Positions 1-5,242 of a stretch of 6,032 bases of DNA are shown piece by piece. Position 1 is the first letter of the stretch, and the number at the start of each line of letters is the position of its first letter. The stretch is from an uncultured Actinomycetes bacterium (GTDB taxonomy: Bacteria; Actinomycetota; CALGFH01). Made by a program: the position numbers and the translations under genes. The stretch is taken from the NCBI GenBank assembly GCA_937881255.1, contig CALGFH010000349.1:1-6032 (forward strand), given 5' to 3'. Under the pieces are notes generated by a model. The model searched no databases, had not been told where the DNA came from, and saw only the letters and a list, made by a program, of their open reading frames with translations.

Positions 1-128
1 CTGAAGCGGACGGTGTTGACCCGCATGCGTGAGGGCGCTTCGCCCTTGGCGATGACGTCGAACCAGACGTCGCCGTTGAACCTCTCGGCCGGGCCCTTCG
101 TGCTCGGCTGCTTGGGCAGCATCTCCAA
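1..128 (-). CDS. Small cupin-domain protein, N-terminal part only
   Basis: This is the beginning of a gene that runs off the left edge; 42 codons are present. The translation opens MEMLPKQPSTKGPAERF and continues with GDVWFDV (residues 19-25) and a VNTVRF strand (37-42). This pattern (a QPSxKGPAxxFxGDVW start) is what I know from short single-domain cupins of about 130 residues, the family that includes bacterial cupin-type hydroxynitrile lyases and many uncharacterised actinobacterial proteins. The metal-binding His/Glu motifs would lie just beyond the edge, so neither metal binding nor activity can be judged. I chose the TTG at 128-126 over the ATG at 122-120 because the AGGAGG at 140-135 sits 6 nt from the TTG but 12 nt from the ATG, and because relatives typically carry two residues before the LPKQPS stretch. 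It lies 11 nt after the LacI-family gene, which suggests co-transcription. A role in sugar use is not evident; the family call is fairly firm, the function unknown. Confidence 0.75.
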   Translation of the reverse strand, partial: MEMLPKQPSTKGPAERFNGDVWFDVIAKGEAPSRMRVNTVRF

Positions 129-130
129 GG

Positions 131-141
131 TTCTCCTCCTC
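131..141 (-). promoter_or_regulatory. Shine-Dalgarno of the cupin gene, overlapping the lacI-type stop
   Basis: On the minus strand the sequence reads GAGGAGGAGAA, containing AGGAGG at 140-135. It overlaps the last two bases of the TGA stop codon (142-140) of the upstream regulator gene. It decides the cupin start in favour of TTG at 128, with a 6-nt spacer, and suggests translational coupling between the regulator and the cupin. Confidence 0.7.
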
Positions 142-1195
142 AAGGTCGTCGTCCGACCCTGACGCCGCGGGCCGGCGGAGGGGCGGTCGACCGTCGCACC
201 ACCAGCTCGGTCGCGAGCTCGACGTGGTGAGAGTAGGGCCGCTCGCCCGCCGCCAGCCGCAGGGCGGTCCGGACGGCGACGGCGCCCATCTCGCGCAGCG
301 GCTGGCGGACCGTGGTGAGCGGGGGTGCGGCCAGCCGGGCGACCGGGGTGTCGTCGAAGCCGACCACGCTCAGGTCCTCCGGGATCCGCAGGCCCCGGGC
401 CCGGGCGGTCTCGATCACCCCCAGCGCGGTCTCGTCGCTGCCGGCGAACACCGCCGTCGGCGGCTCGGGCAGGTCGAGGACCGCGTCACCTCCGGCGATC
501 CCGTGCTCGTAGCTGAACCGCCCCGTCCGGACGTACCCGTCGGGGACGGGCGCTCCTTCGGCCTCCATGGCGCCGCGGTAGCCGTGCATCCGTGCCTGGT
601 TGCAGGCGGCGGTCACCGGGCCGCCGAGGTAGGCGATCCGGCGGTGGCCGAGGTCGAGCAGGTGGTGGGTGGCCGCCAGCCCGCCGGCGAAGTTGGTCGA
701 CCCGACGCTCGTCACCCGCGCGCTCGGCTGGTTGAGCGGGTCGATGACGACGACCGGCATGCGAGCCCGGGTCAAGGCGTTCAGGTCCGCGGCCGCCAGC
801 TCGCTGGTGACCACGATCGCCGCCTGGCTGCCCGCCGCGGCCAGCTCACGGGCCCACGCGGCTGGACGCCTGGCCCCGGCGCCGGGCTCCCCACGCGGGC
901 GCACGCTGACGACGACGGCGACGCCGGCTTCGGCCCCGGCCTCCACGACACCCTGCAGCACCTCGGTGTGGTAGGCGTTGAGCTGGCCGTGGAAGCACAG
1001 CTCGATCCCCGGCGACCCCGCCGGCCTGACCCGGCGGGCGACGTAGTCGTGCGCATGGAGCAGGTCCTGGACGCGCGCACGGGTCGCCGGGGCGACGTCG
1101 TTGCGGCCGTTGAGCACCTTGGAGACGGTCGCGACGGACACGCCCGCTGATGCCGCCACGTTGGCCAGTGTGGCTCGTCGATCCCTTGGCGCCAC
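140..1195 (-). CDS. LacI/GalR-family transcriptional regulator
   Basis: A 351-residue protein of the usual LacI-family length (about 330-360). The N-terminal helix-turn-helix is plain at residues 9-30 (TLANVAASAGVSVATVSKVLNG), followed by the third helix and hinge region to about 60. The periplasmic-binding-protein-like effector domain covers about 63-335, with the family landmarks GGLAATHHLLDLGHRRIAYLGG (171-192, split by the two subdomains), GSDETALG (252-259), IPEDLSVVGFDD (271-282) and the PLTTVRQP strand (292-299). The GTG start at 1195-1193 is set by AAGGAG at 1207-1202, 6 nt upstream. The frame is open far upstream, but that part is an Arg/Gly/Pro-rich shadow of the hydrolase. The gene follows the family 3 hydrolase by 20 nt. 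By family precedent it represses the adjoining hydrolase and transporter units and is released by a sugar; the effector is not readable from sequence. If it lies in the operon it controls, it is autoregulated. Confidence 0.95.
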   Translation of the reverse strand: MAPRDRRATLANVAASAGVSVATVSKVLNGRNDVAPATRARVQDLLHAHDYVARRVRPAGSPGIELCFHGQLNAYHTEVLQGVVEAGAEAGVAVVVSVRPRGEPGAGARRPAAWARELAAAGSQAAIVVTSELAAADLNALTRARMPVVVIDPLNQPSARVTSVGSTNFAGGLAATHHLLDLGHRRIAYLGGPVTAACNQARMHGYRGAMEAEGAPVPDGYVRTGRFSYEHGIAGGDAVLDLPEPPTAVFAGSDETALGVIETARARGLRIPEDLSVVGFDDTPVARLAAPPLTTVRQPLREMGAVAVRTALRLAAGERPYSHHVELATELVVRRSTAPPPARGVRVGRRP

Positions 1196-1201
1196 GGTGC
1201 G

Positions 1202-1207
1202 CTCCTT
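1202..1207 (-). promoter_or_regulatory. Shine-Dalgarno deciding the LacI-family start
   Basis: AAGGAG on the minus strand, with a 6-nt spacer before GTG at 1195-1193. It matters because this reading frame has no stop for more than 2 kb upstream, so open-frame length alone would give a far too early start. It falls wholly within the 20-nt gap after the hydrolase TAG stop. Confidence 0.75.
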
Positions 1208-1215
1208 CTCTCCTT

Positions 1216-3636
1216 CTACGCGGGGGCGTCGCCCGCGGCCGGGCTGAGCTCCACCGGAGTGATGCGCTGACGGTCGCGGCCGGCCACCCGCAGGGAACCG
1301 GTGAGCCGCACCCGGCCGCGGCAGGGCGGCTCCGCGGCCGACGTCCCGACCATCACCTCGATCTCGCCCGGCTCGACGATCCACTCGAGCTCCCGGTTCG
1401 GGTAGGCGGTCCGGTCGGCGTGCACCTGGAACCGCACGTCGACACCCTCGCCGGGGCCGAGCCCGACGCGGGCGAAACCGGCGAGCTGCTTCACCGGGCG
1501 GGCCACCTGGGCGATGAGGTCGCGCAGGTAGAGCTGCACCACCTCGTCCCCTTCCCGCCGGCCCGTGTTGCGGACCCGGACCGAGACGGTGAAGGCGCCG
1601 TCGGTGGGCACCTCGGCGTCGCTGATCCGCAGGTCGTCCAGCTCGAAGGTCGTGTAGGAGCCGCCGTAGCCGAACGGGTACAGGGGGGTCGTGTCGAGCG
1701 TGCTGATCCCAGCGCTCTCCGGGCTGCCGAGGGGCGGCTGGAGGTACGTCCTTGGCTGCCCGCCGGGACGCTTCGGGATCTGCACGGGCAGCTTCCCGCT
1801 CGGCTGGATCCGGCCGGACAGGACGCCGGCGATCGCCGGCCCTCCCTCCTCCCCCGGGAAGAACGCCTGCACCAGGCCGGCGGCGCGGCCATGCACGTCG
1901 CCGAGGGCGTAGGGGCGGCCGGAGACCACCACCACGACCACCGGCGTCCCGATCTGGAGGAGCTCGTCCAGGAGCTCCGCCTGCACCCCCGGGAGCCGGA
2001 GGTCCTCGGCGTCGCAGCCTTCGCCGGACGACCCGTGCCCGAACAGGCCGGCCAGGTCGCCGACCAGGGCCACGCAGAGGTCGGCCTCGCGGGCGGCGGC
2101 GAGCGCGGCCCCGAAGCCGGACCGGTCCTCCCCCAGCACCGGGCAGCCCTGCTCGTGGACGATCTCGACCCCTGGCAGCTCCGCCGCCAGGGCGTCGACC
2201 GCGGTCTGGACCTCGAGCCCCAGCCCCAGACCCGGGTGGCGCGGCAGCACATGGTTGGGAAAGGCGTAGCAGCCCATGAACACCCGCGGGTCCGCGGCGC
2301 AGGGCCCGACGACGGCCACCCGGCCGAGCCCTGGGCGCCCGTCGCCGAGCAACGGCAACGACGCCCCGGCCTCGAGCAGCACGACCGACCGCTCGGCCAT
2401 CTCCCTGGCCAGGGCGCGGTTGGCGGGCGAGTCGAGGTCGACGGCGGCGGCACCGGCCACCGAGCCCTCCGGCGTCCAGTCCGGGTCGAGCAGCCCGAGC
2501 TGCAGCTTCTGGGTGAGGAGCCGCCGGGCGGCCCGGTCCACCAGGGCCTCCGGCAGCTCGCCCCGCCGCACCCGCTCCACCAGGCCGGGGCCGAAGCCGA
2601 TGGTGTCCGGCAGCTCGACGTCGATGCCGGCGGCCAGGGCCCGGGCGCCGGCCGCGTCGAAGTCCGCGGCCACGCGGTGCATCGAGGCCAGGAACGGCAC
2701 CGCCCAGTAGTCGGAGACGACGCTGCCGGCAAAGCCCCACGCCTCCCGCAGCAGGTCGGTGAGCAGCCAGTGGTCCGCTCCCGCCGGGACCCCGTCCACG
2801 TCGGAGTAGGCGTTCATCACCGAGCCGGCGCCTGCCTGGGTCACGGCCGTCTCGAACGGCGGCAGGATGACCTCCATGAGCTCGCGCCGGCCCATCGAGA
2901 CGGGCCCGTGGTTCCGCCCCGCCCGGGCGGCGGAGTACCCGGCGAAGTGCTTCAGGGTGGCGATGACGCCGGCGCTCTGCAGGCCCCGCACGTAGGCGGC
3001 ACCGAGCACCGAGACGAGGTAGGGATCTTCGCCCATGGTCTCCTCGACGCGGCCCCAGCGGTAGTCGCGCACGACGTCCAGCACCGGCGAGAGGCCTTGA
3101 TGCACGCCGACGGCCGCCATGTCCCGACCGATCGAGGCGGCCATCCGCTCGACCAGGCCGGGGTCGAACGTCGCCCCCCAGGCGATCGCCGCCGGGTAGA
3201 CCGTGGCCCCGTAGGTCGTGAACCCGGTCAGGCACTCCTCGTGGACCAGCGCGGGGATGCCCAGGCGGGAGGCGCCGATGACGACCCGCTGCTGCCTGAC
3301 CAGCTCGGCCGCCCCGTCGGCGGCGGTCACCGGGGCACTGCCGAAGATCCGGGTGAGGTGGCCGAGCCCGTGCCGGCTCGCCGCTTCGAGCGACAGCGTC
3401 CCCCCGGCCGCGAACACGTCCTGCATCGGGGCCACCTGGCGGTCGGCGTCGTCGTCGGCGTCGTCGTCGGTGTCCGGCAGCCCGCCTCCGATCCAGCGGC
3501 TGCCGAGCTGGGCCACCTTCTCCTCGAGGGTCATCTGCTCGAGGAGCAGCTCGACCCGGTCGGCTGCCGGAAGCGCCGGGTCCTGCCACCGAGGGGTCAC
3601 CCGGTCCGCGACAGGGTTCGGGTCGGGTGTCGTCAC
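1216..3636 (-). CDS. Glycoside hydrolase family 3 (beta-glucosidase/beta-xylosidase type)
   Basis: An 806-residue GH3 enzyme, complete. The N-terminal TIM-barrel domain (about 30-390) contains GEDPYL (202-207), the substrate-site KHF (229-231) followed by RNHGPV (241-246), and VVSDYW (306-311), where D309 is the expected nucleophile. The second alpha/beta domain (about 415-625) contains SGEGCD (537-542), where E539 is the likely acid/base, then LRLPGVQ and FFPGEEGG (592-599). A C-terminal fibronectin-III-like domain covers about 665-765, marked by GDEVVQLYLRD (696-706). This three-part order matches beta-glucosidases and BxlA-type beta-xylosidases. No signal peptide or membrane segment is present, so it should act in the cytoplasm on imported oligosaccharides. 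The GTG start (3636-3634) follows AAGGAGG (3647-3641) with a short 4-nt spacer; no in-frame start lies just upstream. A run of Asp/Ala at residues 56-65 is unusual. It releases a non-reducing terminal sugar with retention of configuration (family knowledge); whether glucose or xylose is undecided. Confidence 0.95.
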   Translation of the reverse strand: MTTPDPNPVADRVTPRWQDPALPAADRVELLLEQMTLEEKVAQLGSRWIGGGLPDTDDDADDDADRQVAPMQDVFAAGGTLSLEAASRHGLGHLTRIFGSAPVTAADGAAELVRQQRVVIGASRLGIPALVHEECLTGFTTYGATVYPAAIAWGATFDPGLVERMAASIGRDMAAVGVHQGLSPVLDVVRDYRWGRVEETMGEDPYLVSVLGAAYVRGLQSAGVIATLKHFAGYSAARAGRNHGPVSMGRRELMEVILPPFETAVTQAGAGSVMNAYSDVDGVPAGADHWLLTDLLREAWGFAGSVVSDYWAVPFLASMHRVAADFDAAGARALAAGIDVELPDTIGFGPGLVERVRRGELPEALVDRAARRLLTQKLQLGLLDPDWTPEGSVAGAAAVDLDSPANRALAREMAERSVVLLEAGASLPLLGDGRPGLGRVAVVGPCAADPRVFMGCYAFPNHVLPRHPGLGLGLEVQTAVDALAAELPGVEIVHEQGCPVLGEDRSGFGAALAAAREADLCVALVGDLAGLFGHGSSGEGCDAEDLRLPGVQAELLDELLQIGTPVVVVVVSGRPYALGDVHGRAAGLVQAFFPGEEGGPAIAGVLSGRIQPSGKLPVQIPKRPGGQPRTYLQPPLGSPESAGISTLDTTPLYPFGYGGSYTTFELDDLRISDAEVPTDGAFTVSVRVRNTGRREGDEVVQLYLRDLIAQVARPVKQLAGFARVGLGPGEGVDVRFQVHADRTAYPNRELEWIVEPGEIEVMVGTSAAEPPCRGRVRLTGSLRVAGRDRQRITPVELSPAAGDAPA
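3442..3470. repeat. 12-bp tandem repeat inside the GH3 gene
   Basis: The unit GTCGGCGTCGTC occurs twice in a row (3442-3453 and 3454-3465), followed by a partial third copy to 3470. On the minus strand it encodes the Asp/Ala run at residues 57-65 of the hydrolase. The unit is a multiple of three, so copy-number change would keep the frame. It lies in the N-terminal segment before the conserved barrel motifs. Confidence 0.8.
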
Positions 3637-3654
3637 GGGGCCTCCTTCAACAAA

Positions 3655-3660
3655 ATTATC
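3655..3660 (-). promoter_or_regulatory. Candidate -10 box of the leftward (GH3) unit
   Basis: GATAAT on the minus strand matches the sigma-70 -10 consensus at five of six positions and stands out in this G/C-rich DNA. Transcription would start at about 3648, leaving a very short leader of roughly a dozen bases that begins at the Shine-Dalgarno (3647-3641). The -35 position at 17-bp spacing (3683-3678, TCGAAA) is poor and coincides with half of the inverted repeat at 3670-3683, which would suit repression. No expression data are available, so this remains a prediction. Confidence 0.5.
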
Positions 3661-3669
3661 GGAGATGAG

Positions 3670-3683
3670 TCGAAACTTTTCGA
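3670..3683. promoter_or_regulatory. Perfect inverted repeat, candidate LacI-family operator
   Basis: TCGAAA-CT-TTTCGA is an exact 6+6 bp inverted repeat around a 2-bp centre. It lies between the divergent genes, 34 bp upstream of the GH3 start, over the -35 and spacer region expected from the GATAAT box at 3660-3655. Size, symmetry and placement fit a LacI-family site. From memory, CGAAA/TTTCG palindromes also occur upstream of xylan-use genes in Streptomyces; I could not check this. It is distinct from the TGGGAGCGCTCCCA box of the cellobiose regulator CebR. The presumed ligand is the regulator encoded at 140-1195. Confidence 0.65.
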
Positions 3684-3690
3684 TGCGGTC

Positions 3691-3798
3691 CGAAAAACCG
3701 GTTCAGTTGGCTTCAGCAAGCATCTTGACATGCCTCGCCGACCTTTCTACCTTGATTTGCGCGGTCACGGTCGAAAGTGCCGATATCCAGGCACGAAA
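3691..3798 (+). promoter_or_regulatory. Three further CGAAA half-site-like motifs
   Basis: CGAAA recurs in the same orientation at 3691-3695, 3772-3776 and 3794-3798, in addition to the one inside the palindrome at 3671-3675. The copy at 3771 continues as TCGAAAGTGCCGA, a degenerate partner of the perfect repeat, and lies about 20-30 bp downstream of the -10 of the rightward promoter, where a bound repressor could block transcription. The other two copies lack a clear second half. Individually these 5-mers could be chance. Confidence 0.3.
3725..3753 (+). promoter_or_regulatory. Candidate sigma-70 promoter of the transporter unit
   Basis: An exact TTGACA (-35) at 3725-3730 is followed after 17 bp by TACCTT (-10) at 3748-3753, which keeps the important TA at positions 1-2 and the final T. 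Transcription would begin near 3760, giving a leader of about 130 nt before the binding-protein gene. The perfect inverted repeat lies about 40 bp upstream of the -35, so repression of this promoter would need looping, a cooperative second site, or the degenerate site at 3771. Confidence 0.6.
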
Positions 3799-3854
3799 CA
3801 AGCAGGAGCGTGCTGGACCCACGGCAGGTCGCAACCGCGTCAGACGACCGGCTG

Positions 3855-3872
3855 GCCGCGGGAGGCCGCGGC
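3855..3872 (+). other. GC-rich hairpin in the leader of the binding-protein mRNA
   Basis: GCCGCGG-GAGG-CCGCGGC can form a 7-bp all-G/C stem with a 4-nt loop, ending 9 nt before the Shine-Dalgarno at 3882-3886. The stem halves contain CCGCGG, itself a palindrome, so the same bases also form an 8-bp direct repeat (GGCCGCGG at 3854 and 3864). There is no T-run after it, so it is not an intrinsic terminator. It may stabilise the transcript or affect ribosome access, or it may be a by-product of base composition. Confidence 0.4.
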
Positions 3873-3881
3873 TCTCGAGTT

Positions 3882-3886
3882 GGGAG
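3882..3886 (+). promoter_or_regulatory. Shine-Dalgarno deciding the binding-protein start
   Basis: GGGAG with a 6-nt spacer before GTG at 3893-3895. The open frame extends far upstream into the hydrolase gene, so this site together with the signal peptide that follows fixes the start. Confidence 0.7.
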
Positions 3887-3892
3887 ATCACC

Positions 3893-5242
3893 GTGGACCC
3901 CAGACCCCTGTCTCGGCGCAGCTTCCTCGGCCTGGCCGCAGGCACCGCCGCGAGCGTGGCGCTCGCCAGCTGCGGCAGCTCCGGTCCCAGCGACACCGGC
4001 GGCGGTGGGGGCGACGGCGGTGCTGCCGCCGGCGCGGCCACCTACTGGTTCCTCACCGGCGCGCCCGGCGAGCAGATCCGCCAGGGTTCCGTCGACCGGT
4101 TCAACCAGGCGAACCCCGATGCCAAGATCACGGCGACGACATTCCAGAACGACGCCTACAAGACGAAGATCAAGACGGCCATCGGCGCCGGCCAGGCGCC
4201 GACCATCATCTGGGGCTGGGGCGGTGGCGGTCTGCGCAGCTACGTCCAGGCCAACCAGGTCGAGGACCTCACCTCGTGGTTCGCCGAGAACGCCGCGGTC
4301 AAGGACCGCCTGTTCCCCTCCTCCTTCGGCGCCGCGACGATCGACGGCAAGATCTACGCGATGCCGGCCGAGACGGTCCAGCCCATCGTGCTGTTCTACA
4401 ACAAGCAGGTCTTCGACAAGGTCGGCGCCCAGCCGCCCCAGTCCTGGGGCGACATCATGAGCCTGGTGCCGAAGTTCAACGACGCCGGTGTCGCCCCCAT
4501 CTCCCTCGGCGGCCAGTCGCGGTGGACCAACATGATGTGGCTGGAGTTCCTCTTCGACCGCATCGGCGGCACCGAGGTGTTCCAGGCGGTCTTCGACGGC
4601 GAGAAGGACGCCTGGTCCAACCCCGCGTCCATCGAGGGGCTGACCAAGGCGCAGGAGCTCATCAAGGCCAACGGCTTCGTCAAGGGCTTCTCCTCCATCA
4701 CCGCCGACTCCAACGCCGACCAGGCGCTGCTGTACACCGGCAAGGCCGCGATGATGCTCCACGGCACCTGGACCTACGGGAGCATGTCCGAGGAGGGCGG
4801 CGACTTCGTCAGCGGCGGCAACCTCGGCTGGATGAACTTCCCGGCGGTCGAGGGCGGCAAGGGCGACCCGACCAACACGGTCGGCAACCCCGGCCAGTAC
4901 CTGTCGATCTCGTCCAAGGCCACGGACGCGGAGAAGGAGACCGCCAAGAAGTTCTTCTCCACCGCGGTGCTCTCCGACGCCGAGGTCAAGGAGTGGACCG
5001 ACGCCGGCGCGGTGCCGATCGTCAAGGGCACCGACAGCCAGCTCGGCGCCTCGAAGGACGCCGAGTTCCTCAAGTTCGTCTACGACGTCTCCAGCAACGC
5101 CAAGGTCTTCGCCCAGTCCTGGGACCAGGCCCTCAGCCCCACCGCCGCCGAGAAGTTGCTCGACAACATCGCCAAGCTCTTCCAGCTGTCGATCACGCCG
5201 CAGCAGTTCGCCACCAGCATGAACCAGGTCATCGGGCAGTGA
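3893..5242 (+). CDS. ABC transporter sugar-binding lipoprotein (family 1 type)
   Basis: A complete 449-residue extracellular solute-binding protein, normal length for sugar-binding family 1. The N-terminus is a Tat-type lipoprotein signal: SRRSFLG (residues 7-13) carries the twin arginines R8-R9, a short hydrophobic stretch follows, and the lipobox LASC (24-27) places the lipidated cysteine at C27. A Gly/Ala/Ser-rich flexible linker fills about 28-49. The mature domain begins at TYWFLTG (50-56) and shows APTIIWGWGGGG (102-113, with W107 and W109 as possible sugar-stacking residues) and the family signature LFYNKQVFDKVG (167-178). It should sit on the outer face of the cytoplasmic membrane and pass an oligosaccharide to the permease that follows. 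Its stop overlaps the permease start by four bases. The GTG start is fixed by GGGAG at 3882-3886. With a GH3 enzyme and a LacI regulator divergent from it, it resembles BxlE-type xylobiose-binding proteins in context, but the ligand is inferred only. Confidence 0.95.
   Translation: MDPRPLSRRSFLGLAAGTAASVALASCGSSGPSDTGGGGGDGGAAAGAATYWFLTGAPGEQIRQGSVDRFNQANPDAKITATTFQNDAYKTKIKTAIGAGQAPTIIWGWGGGGLRSYVQANQVEDLTSWFAENAAVKDRLFPSSFGAATIDGKIYAMPAETVQPIVLFYNKQVFDKVGAQPPQSWGDIMSLVPKFNDAGVAPISLGGQSRWTNMMWLEFLFDRIGGTEVFQAVFDGEKDAWSNPASIEGLTKAQELIKANGFVKGFSSITADSNADQALLYTGKAAMMLHGTWTYGSMSEEGGDFVSGGNLGWMNFPAVEGGKGDPTNTVGNPGQYLSISSKATDAEKETAKKFFSTAVLSDAEVKEWTDAGAVPIVKGTDSQLGASKDAEFLKFVYDVSSNAKVFAQSWDQALSPTAAEKLLDNIAKLFQLSITPQQFATSMNQVIGQ

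Noticed and set aside
224..1150. A 308-codon plus-strand open frame antisense to the regulator.
   Set aside because: No recognisable motif and low-complexity Arg/Gly/Val/Asp composition, as expected opposite a G/C-rich gene.
140..3589. A single 1149-codon minus-strand open frame fusing a long N-terminal extension to the LacI-family protein.
   Set aside because: The part upstream of 1195 is a shadow of the GH3 gene in another frame: extremely Arg/Gly/Pro-rich, with no domain. The GH3 frame carries full catalytic motifs, and a good Shine-Dalgarno sits at the LacI start.
3696..3703. AACCGGTT palindrome as a second operator.
   Set aside because: Only 8 bp, does not extend, and its flanks do not match the TCGAAA/TTTCGA repeat.
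3720..3733. GCAT-N6-ATGC inverted repeat over the -35 of the rightward promoter.
   Set aside because: Only 4-bp arms, likely chance; it does not match the other candidate site.
3855..3872. The leader hairpin as an intrinsic terminator or attenuator.
   Set aside because: There is no T-run after the stem and no alternative pairing partner that I could see.
3881..3886. TGGGAG resembling half of the CebR box.
   Set aside because: The second half (CTCCCA) is absent, and the bases coincide with the Shine-Dalgarno of the lipoprotein gene.
3218..3892. An in-frame upstream extension of the binding protein.
   Set aside because: It would bury the Tat/lipoprotein signal 225 residues inside the protein and overlap the start of the hydrolase; the GTG at 3893 has its own Shine-Dalgarno.
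3810..4460. A possible leader ORF starting at GTG 3810 after AGGAG.
   Set aside because: The spacer is only 1 nt, and the frame runs on as Ser/Arg/Pro-rich sequence across the lipoprotein gene.
3713..4762. A 349-codon minus-strand open frame opposite the binding-protein gene.
   Set aside because: Gly/Leu/Val/Asp-rich mirror of the G/C-ended codons in the lipoprotein gene, which has a clear signal peptide and family motifs.
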